From Thioalkalivibrio sp. (lineage in GTDB: Bacteria; Pseudomonadota; Gammaproteobacteria; Ectothiorhodospirales; Ectothiorhodospiraceae): a stretch of 18,252 bases of DNA. Below are positions 6,969 through 14,298 of the stretch, in pieces. The translations under genes were made by a program, and so were the position numbers. The stretch spans positions 1 to 18,252 of the forward strand of contig PWGH01000164.1 in NCBI GenBank assembly GCA_003555285.1, read 5' to 3'. The stretch's first letter is position 1. Each line of letters opens with the position of its first letter. Under the pieces are notes generated by a model that was not told the origin of the DNA, made no database searches, and saw nothing but the letters and a program-made list of their open reading frames with translations.

Positions 6969-7820
6969 ATGCGCCTGACGCCCGAACAATACCGCACGCT
7001 GACCCATCGCCGAATCACGCTGCTCGGCATGTCGGGGGTCGGCAAGACGCACCTGTCCAACATGCTGCGGCGCGAGGACTGGTTCCATTATTCCGGCGAC
7101 TACCGCATCGGCACCCGCTACCTCAGCGAGCCGATCCTGGACAACATCAAGGCGCAGGCGATGCAGATCCCCTTTCTGCGGACCCTGCTGCGCGGCGACT
7201 CGATCCAGATCATCAACAACATCACCGTCGACAACCTGCATCCGGTCTCGAGCTTCCTCGGCAAGCTCGGCAATCCCGAGCAGGGCGGGCTGTCGCTGAC
7301 CGAGTTCAAGCGCCGCCAGGCGCTGCATCACGCGGCCGAGATCCAGGCGATGCTCGACGTGCCGGACTTCATCCGCAAGGCCGAGAGCCTGTTCGGCTAC
7401 CGGCACTTCATCAACGATGCCGGCGGCTCGGTCAGCGAACTCGAATCCTCCGAGGTCCTGGAGACGCTGGCCCAGCACACGCTGATCCTGTACATCGAGG
7501 CCACCGAGGCCGACCAGCAGCACCTGATCGCCCGCGCCGAGCGCGAGCCCAAGCCGCTGTACTACCGGGAGGCCTTCCTGGACGAGCGCCTGAGCCACTA
7601 CATGGCGCAGCAGGACATTGAATATGTGGCCCAGATCGACCCCGACGACTTCGTCCGCTGGGTCTTTCCCTACCTGTTCCGGGCGCGTCTGCCGCGCTAC
7701 GCTGCCATTGCCAAGACTTACGGTTACTCGATGCTCAGCAGCGAGGTCGCCCAGGTAAAGACCGGTGCGGACTTCGATGCCTTGGTGGAACTGGCCCTGG
7801 AGCGCGGAGGACCCGCCTGA
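6969..7820 (+). CDS. P-loop NTPase of unknown function
   Basis: This 283-aa soluble protein begins almost at once with a Walker A loop, GMSGVGKT (residues 20-27). A likely Walker B/switch segment, FINDAGGS, follows with Asp150. The loop and the following SNMLRRED, YSGDYRIGTRYL and LYIEA segments give it a nucleoside/shikimate-kinase-like look rather than AAA+, and no arginine finger or Sensor motifs are obvious. A Tyr/Arg-rich part, PLYYREAF, follows and could bind substrate. I do not recognise a characterised family; relatives are usually called ATPase. It is one base downstream of the isochorismatase-like gene, and its stop shares a base with the metA start (TGATG), so translation is coupled to metA. 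A role connected to methionine or amino-acid metabolism is inference only. Confidence 0.8.
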   Translation: MRLTPEQYRTLTHRRITLLGMSGVGKTHLSNMLRREDWFHYSGDYRIGTRYLSEPILDNIKAQAMQIPFLRTLLRGDSIQIINNITVDNLHPVSSFLGKLGNPEQGGLSLTEFKRRQALHHAAEIQAMLDVPDFIRKAESLFGYRHFINDAGGSVSELESSEVLETLAQHTLILYIEATEADQQHLIARAEREPKPLYYREAFLDERLSHYMAQQDIEYVAQIDPDDFVRWVFPYLFRARLPRYAAIAKTYGYSMLSSEVAQVKTGADFDALVELALERGGPA

Positions 7821-8893
7821 TGCCGCTGGTTGCGCATTCCGACCTGCCGACCTTTCGCCGGTTGCGCGAGGAGGGCGCGACCGTGCTGCCCGGCGATTAC
7901 GCGGTGCACCAGGACATCCGGGCCATGCACATCGGCCTGCTGAACATGATGCCCGATGCGGCCCTGGCGGCGACCGAACGCCAGTTCTTCCGGCTGATCG
8001 GCGAGAGCAACCAGATCGCCCAGTTCTACATGCACCCCTTCACGCTGCCCCAGCTACCACGCGGGCCCTCGGGCCAGGCGCACAGGGCCCAGTACTACGA
8101 GAGCTTCGAGCAGATTCAGCAGGACGGCCTCGATGCCCTGATCATCACCGGCGCCAACGTTACCCAGCCGGATCTCGCGCTCGAACCCTTCTGGGAACCG
8201 CTGGCCGAGGTCGTCGATTGGGCCTGGCACAACGTGACCTCGACGCTGTGCTCGTGCCTCGCCACCCACGCCGTGCTGCAATCCCGGTACGGCGAGCGCC
8301 GCCGGCATCGCGGCGGGCACAAGTTGTGGGGAGTCTTCGACCACCGCGTGCTCGATCGCGGCCACCCGCTGGTGGCGGGGGTGAACACCCGCTTCGACGT
8401 GCCGCACTCGCGCTTCAATGACGTGGCCCGCGAACAGTTCGAGCGCCACGGGCTGAAGGTCCTGGTGGAAAGCGAACGCGCCGGTGTGCATCTGGCGGTT
8501 TCCGAGGACGGATTCCGCCTGGTCTTCTTCCAGGGCCACCCGGAATACGACAGCATCAGCCTGCTGAAGGAATACAAGCGCGAGATCCAGCGCTTCATCA
8601 TCGGGGCGCGCGACACCTTTCCGCCGGTGCCGGAGCATTACCTGGCGCCGCAGGCCGTGGCAATCCTGGACGAACACCGCGAGCGCGTGCAATGGGCCCT
8701 GCAGCGCCAGGCGCCGTCGCCGGCGATGCCGGAGGCCTTGCTGCTCGAACGCCTGGACAACACCTGGCACGACAGTGCGTTGGCCGTGGTCAACAACTGG
8801 ATCGGCAACGTGTACCAGAGCACCAACGTCGATCGCCGCTACCCCTTTCGCCCGACGATCGACCCCGGGGATCCGCTGGGCTGGCGCCGCTGA
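7820..8893 (+). CDS. metA: Homoserine O-acyltransferase, MetA family (HTS)
   Basis: This 357-aa enzyme is related to MetA (E. coli 309 aa), which activates L-homoserine with an acyl-CoA as the first committed step of methionine synthesis. The glutamine-amidotransferase-like triad is intact: Cys146 in CSCLATHAVLQ, and His240 and Glu242 in GHPEYD. NVTSTL, PHSRF and LRGL/IGLLN-type blocks fit the family. The acyl-CoA specificity position, equivalent to E. coli Gly111 and to Glu111 in acetyl-CoA-using members, is Thr115 in TGANVTQPD, and the usual TGAP is TGAN. Acyl donor preference therefore cannot be assigned. About 45 extra residues include a C-terminal segment (EALLLERLDNTWHDSA followed by VNNWIGNVYQ) that resembles the normal end after an insertion. 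The start overlaps the preceding stop as TGATG. Confidence 0.88.
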   Translation: MPLVAHSDLPTFRRLREEGATVLPGDYAVHQDIRAMHIGLLNMMPDAALAATERQFFRLIGESNQIAQFYMHPFTLPQLPRGPSGQAHRAQYYESFEQIQQDGLDALIITGANVTQPDLALEPFWEPLAEVVDWAWHNVTSTLCSCLATHAVLQSRYGERRRHRGGHKLWGVFDHRVLDRGHPLVAGVNTRFDVPHSRFNDVAREQFERHGLKVLVESERAGVHLAVSEDGFRLVFFQGHPEYDSISLLKEYKREIQRFIIGARDTFPPVPEHYLAPQAVAILDEHRERVQWALQRQAPSPAMPEALLLERLDNTWHDSALAVVNNWIGNVYQSTNVDRRYPFRPTIDPGDPLGWRR

Positions 8894-8955
8894 ACCGGCC
8901 GGAATCCCGGCCCCGCGTTCTCCTGTCTTCGTTCCGCACTGGAATCCATGCCGTG

Positions 8956-10269
8956 ATGCCCGACCGGGTCTCGAAATCCCTGAACAGCGCCTACGCGGCG
9001 ATCGCCGGCGACGAGGATGCGCGCGTCTGCCGGGAGATTCCGGAATCCGCCTGCCGCGTGCAGCCGATCAACTTCTTCGTTCATTTGATCGCGAACACCC
9101 TGAGCAAGATCGGCGATGAACTGGCGTCGGCTCGGCTGGTGCTCGCCTGGATGCTCGCCGCACTCGGGGCCCCGGCCGCCTTTGCCGGCTTTCTGGTGCC
9201 GATCCGGGAATCAGGCTCGCTGATGCCGCAATTGTTCGTGGCCGCCACCATCCGCCGCCAGCCGGTGCGCAAGTGGTTCTGGGTCGCCGGCAGCGTCGGT
9301 CAGGGCCTCGCCGTGGCCTTGATGGCGGTGGTGGCGCTGACGCTGGAAGGCGCGGCCGCCGGCTGGGCCGTGCTACTGCTGCTGGCGCTCTTTGCGCTGG
9401 CCCGCGGCGTCAATTCGGTGGCGGCCAAGGACGTGTTGGGCAAGACCATCGCCAAGACGCGGCGCGGGGCCGTGATGGGCTACGCCGCCTCCGCGGCCGG
9501 CTTCGTGACCCTGGGCCTGGGGCTGTACCTGTCGCTGGGCGGGCTCGAGGAGGCCGGCATCGGCCTGTTCGTGGCGCTGCTGGCGACGGCCGCCGGCGTG
9601 TGGTGGCTCTCGGCGCTGGTCTTTGCCCGGCTGCACGAGTTCCCCGGGGCGACGGCCGGCGGCGGCAATGCGGCTGCCGAGGCGCTGCGCTCGGTCGGAC
9701 TGCTCTGGAACGATCGGAGCTTCGGTCACTTCGTGCTGACCCGGGCCCTGTTGATGAGCACCGCACTGGCGCTGCCCTTCTACGTGCTGCTGGCCGAGGC
9801 CGCCACCGGTGGCAGCGTGCTGACCCTCGGGCTGCTGATCCTGGCGACCGGGCTCGCCTCCGCGTTGAGCGCGCCGCTCTGGGGCCGCGCGTCGGACCGC
9901 TCGTCCCGGTGGGTGCTGATCCTGTCCGGGGCGATCGCCGGCGCGCTGGGCCTCGGCCTCGCCGTCGCCAGCTGGACCGGTCCGGCGCAGGCTTTCGGCG
10001 GCGGGGTCTATGCGGTGCTGTTCTTTGTCCTCGGCGTCAGCCACGCGGGGGTTCGCCTTGGACGCAAGATCTACCTGGTCGACATGGCCACCGAGCACAC
10101 CCGCGCCGCGTTCACCGCGGTCAGCAATACGGCGATCGGCGTGTTGCTGTTGGTCGGCGGTCTGTTCGGCCTGCTGGCACAATGGGTCGGCACCGAGTTT
10201 GCGATCTTCGTGCTCGCGCTGTTCAGCCTCGCCGGCGCCCTCAGCGCCTGGCGGATGCCGGAGGCCTAG
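8956..10269 (+). CDS. MFS transporter
   Basis: This 437-aa integral membrane protein has about 12 hydrophobic segments and the layout of the major facilitator superfamily. The first ~60 residues are soluble and include CREIPESACRVQP before the first membrane helix. A DRSSR loop after the seventh to eighth helices (LWGRASDRSSRW) matches the MFS cytoplasmic A-like motif GxxxDR. The substrate cannot be told. The ATG at 8956 follows an in-frame GTG at 8953, and the Shine-Dalgarno is weak (ggaa about 11 bases upstream). It starts 62 bases after metA on the same strand, and may still be part of that transcription unit. Confidence 0.82.
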   Translation: MPDRVSKSLNSAYAAIAGDEDARVCREIPESACRVQPINFFVHLIANTLSKIGDELASARLVLAWMLAALGAPAAFAGFLVPIRESGSLMPQLFVAATIRRQPVRKWFWVAGSVGQGLAVALMAVVALTLEGAAAGWAVLLLLALFALARGVNSVAAKDVLGKTIAKTRRGAVMGYAASAAGFVTLGLGLYLSLGGLEEAGIGLFVALLATAAGVWWLSALVFARLHEFPGATAGGGNAAAEALRSVGLLWNDRSFGHFVLTRALLMSTALALPFYVLLAEAATGGSVLTLGLLILATGLASALSAPLWGRASDRSSRWVLILSGAIAGALGLGLAVASWTGPAQAFGGGVYAVLFFVLGVSHAGVRLGRKIYLVDMATEHTRAAFTAVSNTAIGVLLLVGGLFGLLAQWVGTEFAIFVLALFSLAGALSAWRMPEA

Positions 10270-10475
10270 GCACCGCCGGCCACGGGCGCACCGGAAACTT
10301 ACCCTGAATGCGAACACGATGACCGGCGACACCCTGCCGATGCCCCTGTAGGCTGCACGGCAGCAAATCGCGACCCACGCCCGAAGAATCGAACCACCGG
10401 ACCGATCGACGATCGAAGAACCCATTCCGGAACGGCCGCACCGGCTGTCCTCCCACTGCACAGGCCCACGCATTC
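10270..10475. other. Intergenic spacer between MFS gene and uup
   Basis: This 206-base spacer has no convincing gene, promoter pair or terminator. The only structure noticed is CGATCG occurring twice in the stretch around 10400. An own promoter for uup is expected somewhere here but is not visible to me. Confidence 0.4.
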
Positions 10476-12422
10476 ATGGCATTACTGACACTCAAGGGAA
10501 TCCGACTCGCCTTTGGCATGGCTTCGCTGCTCGACGGCGTGGAACTGAGTCTGGAACCCGGGGAACGCGTGTGCGTGGCCGGGCGCAACGGCGAAGGCAA
10601 GTCGACCTTGCTGAAGATCCTGGCCGGACAGATCCAGCCGGATTCCGGCGAAATCACCCGCCGGGACGGGCTGGTCACCGCCTACCTGACCCAGGAAGTG
10701 CCCGAGGATGTGGAGGGCAGCATTTTCGACGTGGTGGCCGAGGGCCTCGGCGAGAGCGGCCGGCTGCTGGAACGTTTCCACCACCTGAGCCTGGAGGCGG
10801 CGCAGGGCGACCTGAAGGCCCTCGAGGCGATGGGGCACGTGCAGACGCAGTTGGACGCCATCGACGGCTGGAGCCTGCAAAACCGGGTCGAGACGACGCT
10901 CTCCCGGCTCGAGTTGCCACCCGACCAACCTTTCATCGAGTTGTCCGGCGGACTGCGGCGTCGGGTCTGGCTGGCGCGGGAGCTGGTCTGCCAGCCGGAC
11001 CTGCTCTTGCTCGACGAACCGACCAACCACCTGGACATCGCCGCCATCAGTTGGCTCGAAACCTTGCTGGCCGGGACCACGATCACCGTGGTGTTCATCA
11101 CCCACGACCGCAGCTTCATGGAGCGGCTCGCGACGCGCATCGTGGAACTGGACCGTGGCGCACTGTACAGCCACCCGCCGTCGCTCGCGGCCTTCCGGCA
11201 GCGCCAGGCGGAACGCCTGGAGACCGAGCTGCGCCAGCGCGGCGAATTCGACAAGAAGCTCGCCCAGGAGGAAACCTGGGTCCGTCAGGGGATCAAGGCG
11301 CGGCGCACCCGCAACGAAGGCCGCGTGCGTGCACTGGAACAGCTGCGGCGCCAGCGCGCCGAGCGCCGGGAGCGCCAGGGCCAGGTGCGCCTGTCGCTGG
11401 CGCCCGAGCAACGCTCCGGCAAGCGCGTGATCGAGGCGGAGTGCGCCTCCTTCGGTTACGACGGCCACCCGGTGGTTCGGGACCTGGACCTGATCCTGCA
11501 ACGCGGCGATCGCCTCGGCATCGTCGGTCCGAACGGGGCCGGCAAGACCACCTTGTTGCGCGGCCTGATCGGCGAACTGCCGCCGCTGTCGGGCACGGTC
11601 ACGCTCGGCACGATGCTGGAGATCGCGTATTTCGACCAGACCCGGGCGCAGCTCGACGAAAAGGCCACGGTGCAGGACACCGTCGGCGAGGGCCGCGACC
11701 AGGTCATCGTCAACGGCGCCCCGCGGCACGTTCTCAGTTACCTCGGCGACTTCCTGTTCCCGCCGGCGCGCTCGCGCCAGCCGGTCTCCGCGCTGTCCGG
11801 AGGTGAGCGCAACCGGCTGCTGCTGGCGCGGCTGTTTCTGCGCCCCGCGAACCTGCTGATCCTCGACGAGCCCACCAACGACCTCGATGTCGAGACGCTG
11901 GAGCTGCTCGAGACCCTGCTGATCGAATACACCGGCACCGTGATCGTGGTCAGCCACGACCGGGCCTTCCTGGACAACGTGGTCACCAGCCTCCTGGTTC
12001 TGGACGGTCGCGGCGGCGCAGAGGAATTCGTCGGCGGCTGGTCCGATCTGCCGGAACGGATCACCGCCCCGCTGCTCGAACCCCGCATCCAGGAGGTGGG
12101 AACACCGGTGGCCAAGGCGGCTGCGTCGAACCCGGCCCAATCGACTTCGGATGGAGTGGCCTCGGCCCGGTCCAGTTCGGGGGCGCCGGGATCGGCGGCG
12201 CCCGCGCGCAAGCGCTCCTATCTCGAGACCCGGGAACTGCAGGAGTTACCCGCGCGGATCGAACAGATGGAGGCCGAACACGCGGCCATAGCGGCCCGGC
12301 TCTCCGATCCGGCGTTGTTCCAGGGCCCCAGCGATTCGCTGCAGGAACTGCAACAGGCCCTCGCCGATCTCGAGCACGAACTGGCCGCCGCCTACCAGCG
12401 CTGGGAGGGCCTGGAGTCCTAA
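10476..12422 (+). CDS. uup: ABC-F ATPase Uup
   Basis: This 648-aa cytoplasmic duplicated ABC ATPase lacks membrane segments, as expected for ABC-F proteins that bind the ribosome. ABC1 has Walker A GRNGEGKST (residues 36-44), signature LSGGLRRRV (from 156) and Walker B LLLLDEPTNHLD (176-187). ABC2 has GPNGAGKTT (351-359), LSGGERNRL (from 440) and LDEPTNDLD around Asp464. The long basic linker between the domains (about 230-310, rich in Arg, Gln and Glu) is the P-site-tRNA-interacting arm of the family. A C-terminal coiled coil from Tyr582 (YLETREL) distinguishes Uup from EttA and YheS; E. coli Uup is 635 aa. It is not associated with a transporter. Uup binds DNA and affects transposon precise excision and ribosome function in E. 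coli. Confidence 0.93.
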   Translation: MALLTLKGIRLAFGMASLLDGVELSLEPGERVCVAGRNGEGKSTLLKILAGQIQPDSGEITRRDGLVTAYLTQEVPEDVEGSIFDVVAEGLGESGRLLERFHHLSLEAAQGDLKALEAMGHVQTQLDAIDGWSLQNRVETTLSRLELPPDQPFIELSGGLRRRVWLARELVCQPDLLLLDEPTNHLDIAAISWLETLLAGTTITVVFITHDRSFMERLATRIVELDRGALYSHPPSLAAFRQRQAERLETELRQRGEFDKKLAQEETWVRQGIKARRTRNEGRVRALEQLRRQRAERRERQGQVRLSLAPEQRSGKRVIEAECASFGYDGHPVVRDLDLILQRGDRLGIVGPNGAGKTTLLRGLIGELPPLSGTVTLGTMLEIAYFDQTRAQLDEKATVQDTVGEGRDQVIVNGAPRHVLSYLGDFLFPPARSRQPVSALSGGERNRLLLARLFLRPANLLILDEPTNDLDVETLELLETLLIEYTGTVIVVSHDRAFLDNVVTSLLVLDGRGGAEEFVGGWSDLPERITAPLLEPRIQEVGTPVAKAAASNPAQSTSDGVASARSSSGAPGSAAPARKRSYLETRELQELPARIEQMEAEHAAIAARLSDPALFQGPSDSLQELQQALADLEHELAAAYQRWEGLES

Positions 12423-12489
12423 CCGCCCACCGTACCGGGTGCCCCCTATGGCTGGGTCACGGCCCTGGTGGGCCCGCTGCGCTTGGCCC
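12423..12489. other. Spacer between convergent uup and ABC exporter genes
   Basis: The two genes face each other across 67 bases. A 5-bp GGCCC-TGGT-GGGCC hairpin occurs at 12461-12474 but has no T-run, so a rho-independent terminator is not clear in either direction. Confidence 0.4.
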
Positions 12490-14298
12490 CTACGATTGGC
12501 CCAGCCGTTCGGTGGAAGGCGGTTGCCGGAATTGCAATTCGGCCAGGCGGGCATAGAGGCCGCCTTCGCGGATCAGGTCCTCGTGGTGGCCGCTCGCGAC
12601 GATTCGGCCCTGGTCCAGCACCAGGATCCGATCGGCCTTGCGCACCGTGGCCAGGCGGTGGGCGATGATCAGGGTCGTGCAGCGGCTCATCAACCGGTCC
12701 ATCGCCCGCTGCACCAGACCCTCGCTCTGGGCGTCCAATGCGCTGGTGGCCTCGTCCAGCAACAGCAGGGTTGGTTCGCGGACGATGGCCCGGGCGATGG
12801 CGATGCGCTGCCGCTGACCGCCCGAAAGCCGGATCCCGCGCTCCCCCAATGGACTGTCGAAACCCTGCGGCAGACCCTCCAGGAATTCGCGGGCGTAGGC
12901 GGCCTCCGCCGCCTGGAGGATCTGCTCACGGGTCACCTCGAACAGGCCATAGCCGATGTTTTCCCAGGCCGTACCGCTGAAGATCACCGGATCCTGCGGG
13001 ACCAGGGCCATGCGCTGGCGCAGCGCGCCCGGATCGGCCTGGCGCAGGTCGACACCATCGAAGCAAATGCGTCCGGACTGCGGATCGTAGAAGCGCAGCA
13101 GCAATTGCAGCACGGTCGACTTGCCGGCTCCGGACGGCCCGACCAGGGCCACCCGCTCACCAGGCTCAAGCTGCAGGGAAATTCCATCCAGGGACGGTGC
13201 ATTCGGACGCGACGGATAGCAGAACACCACACCGGCAAATTCCACGCGACCGCGCGGCGGGTGCGGCAGCGGCGTGGGGGCAACCGGCGGTGTGATCGCC
13301 GGTTGGGTCTCCAGCAATTCCAGCAGGCGCTCCGCCGCACCGGCGGCGCGAAAAAGCTCGCTGACCACCTCGCTCAGCGCCCCGACGGAACCGGAAACCA
13401 GAACCGCATAGAATACGAAAGCCGCCAGTTGCCCGCTGGTCATCCGCCCGGCGAGCACATCGTGCCCCCCCATCCACAGCACCAGGCTGACCCCGGTGAA
13501 GACCACCAGCAGGGCCACACCGGCCAGCAGGGCGCTGACGCCGGCCCGCCGAATGGCGGCACCGAAGGCTCGCTCCACCTGGTGGCCATAACGCAGCCGA
13601 TCCACCGATTCGTGGCAAAAGGCCTGCACGGTGCGGATGCCATACAGGGTCTCGTCGATGTAGGCGCCAATATCGGCCACCCGGTCCTGACTCTCCCGCG
13701 ACAGGCGCCGCACCCGCCGGCCCAACGCCCAGACCGGCAGGATCACCAGCGGAACCCCCAGCAACACCCACAAGGTGAGACGCGGACTGGTGATCGCGAG
13801 CATCACGAGCCCGCCGCCGAAGAGCAACAGGTTCCGGGCGGCGATGGCCAGCGTGGAACCCACCACCAGCTGAATCAGCGAGGTGTCGGTGGTCAGGCGC
13901 GAGATCACCTCGCCGGTCCGGGTGACTTCGAAGAAGGCGGGATCGAGCCGCAGCACCTGGGCAAAGACCGCCCGGCGCAGATCCGCGACCACCCGCTCGC
14001 CGAGCCAGGCCACCAGATAGATGCGCCCGACCACGGCCACCGCCATCACCAGCACCACGATGAGCAACAGGCCCAGCGCCTGGTTCAGCGCCGCCGGATC
14101 CCCCGCCATGAAGCCCTGATCGATCACCCGACGCAACACCGCGCCGAAGGCCAGTACGGCGACGGCACCGGTCACCAGTGCCGTCAGGGCCAGCAGTAGA
14201 CGGCCCGTAGGCAACGTCACGTAACCCAGTAATCGACTGAGCACCCGCAGATCTCGACTGCCGGCCCGGTTCTGGAGTTCCAGCGCGCGTGCCGTCAT
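12490..14298 (-). CDS. ABC exporter, fused membrane and ATPase domains (MsbA/LmrA type)
   Basis: This 602-aa half-transporter would work as a homodimer in the inner membrane. About six membrane helices occupy residues 20-320, with the usual exporter coupling segment ending in FFEVTRTGEVISRLTTDTSLIQ. The ATPase follows: Walker A GPSGAGKST with Lys393, signature LSGGQRQR from 491, Walker B LLLLDEATSALD near 515 and the His switch in IIAHRLATV. Catalytic Glu and His are intact. A lipid, drug or peptide cargo cannot be told apart from sequence alone. The ATG at 14298 overlaps the tmcA stop (ATGA), so translation is coupled. The frame is open further upstream, but those residues shadow tmcA. No accessory membrane-fusion gene is adjacent; tolC is in a separate unit. 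Confidence 0.9.
   Translation of the reverse strand: MTARALELQNRAGSRDLRVLSRLLGYVTLPTGRLLLALTALVTGAVAVLAFGAVLRRVIDQGFMAGDPAALNQALGLLLIVVLVMAVAVVGRIYLVAWLGERVVADLRRAVFAQVLRLDPAFFEVTRTGEVISRLTTDTSLIQLVVGSTLAIAARNLLLFGGGLVMLAITSPRLTLWVLLGVPLVILPVWALGRRVRRLSRESQDRVADIGAYIDETLYGIRTVQAFCHESVDRLRYGHQVERAFGAAIRRAGVSALLAGVALLVVFTGVSLVLWMGGHDVLAGRMTSGQLAAFVFYAVLVSGSVGALSEVVSELFRAAGAAERLLELLETQPAITPPVAPTPLPHPPRGRVEFAGVVFCYPSRPNAPSLDGISLQLEPGERVALVGPSGAGKSTVLQLLLRFYDPQSGRICFDGVDLRQADPGALRQRMALVPQDPVIFSGTAWENIGYGLFEVTREQILQAAEAAYAREFLEGLPQGFDSPLGERGIRLSGGQRQRIAIARAIVREPTLLLLDEATSALDAQSEGLVQRAMDRLMSRCTTLIIAHRLATVRKADRILVLDQGRIVASGHHEDLIREGGLYARLAELQFRQPPSTERLGQS

Noticed and set aside
12461..12474. Short hairpin between convergent genes as a bidirectional terminator
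   Set aside because: A 5-bp stem without any T-run on either strand is insufficient.
12439..14199. Long plus-strand open frame antisense to the ABC exporter
   Set aside because: The other strand encodes a complete ABC exporter with all motifs; the antisense frame is low-complexity (His, Gln, Pro-rich) and shows no domain.
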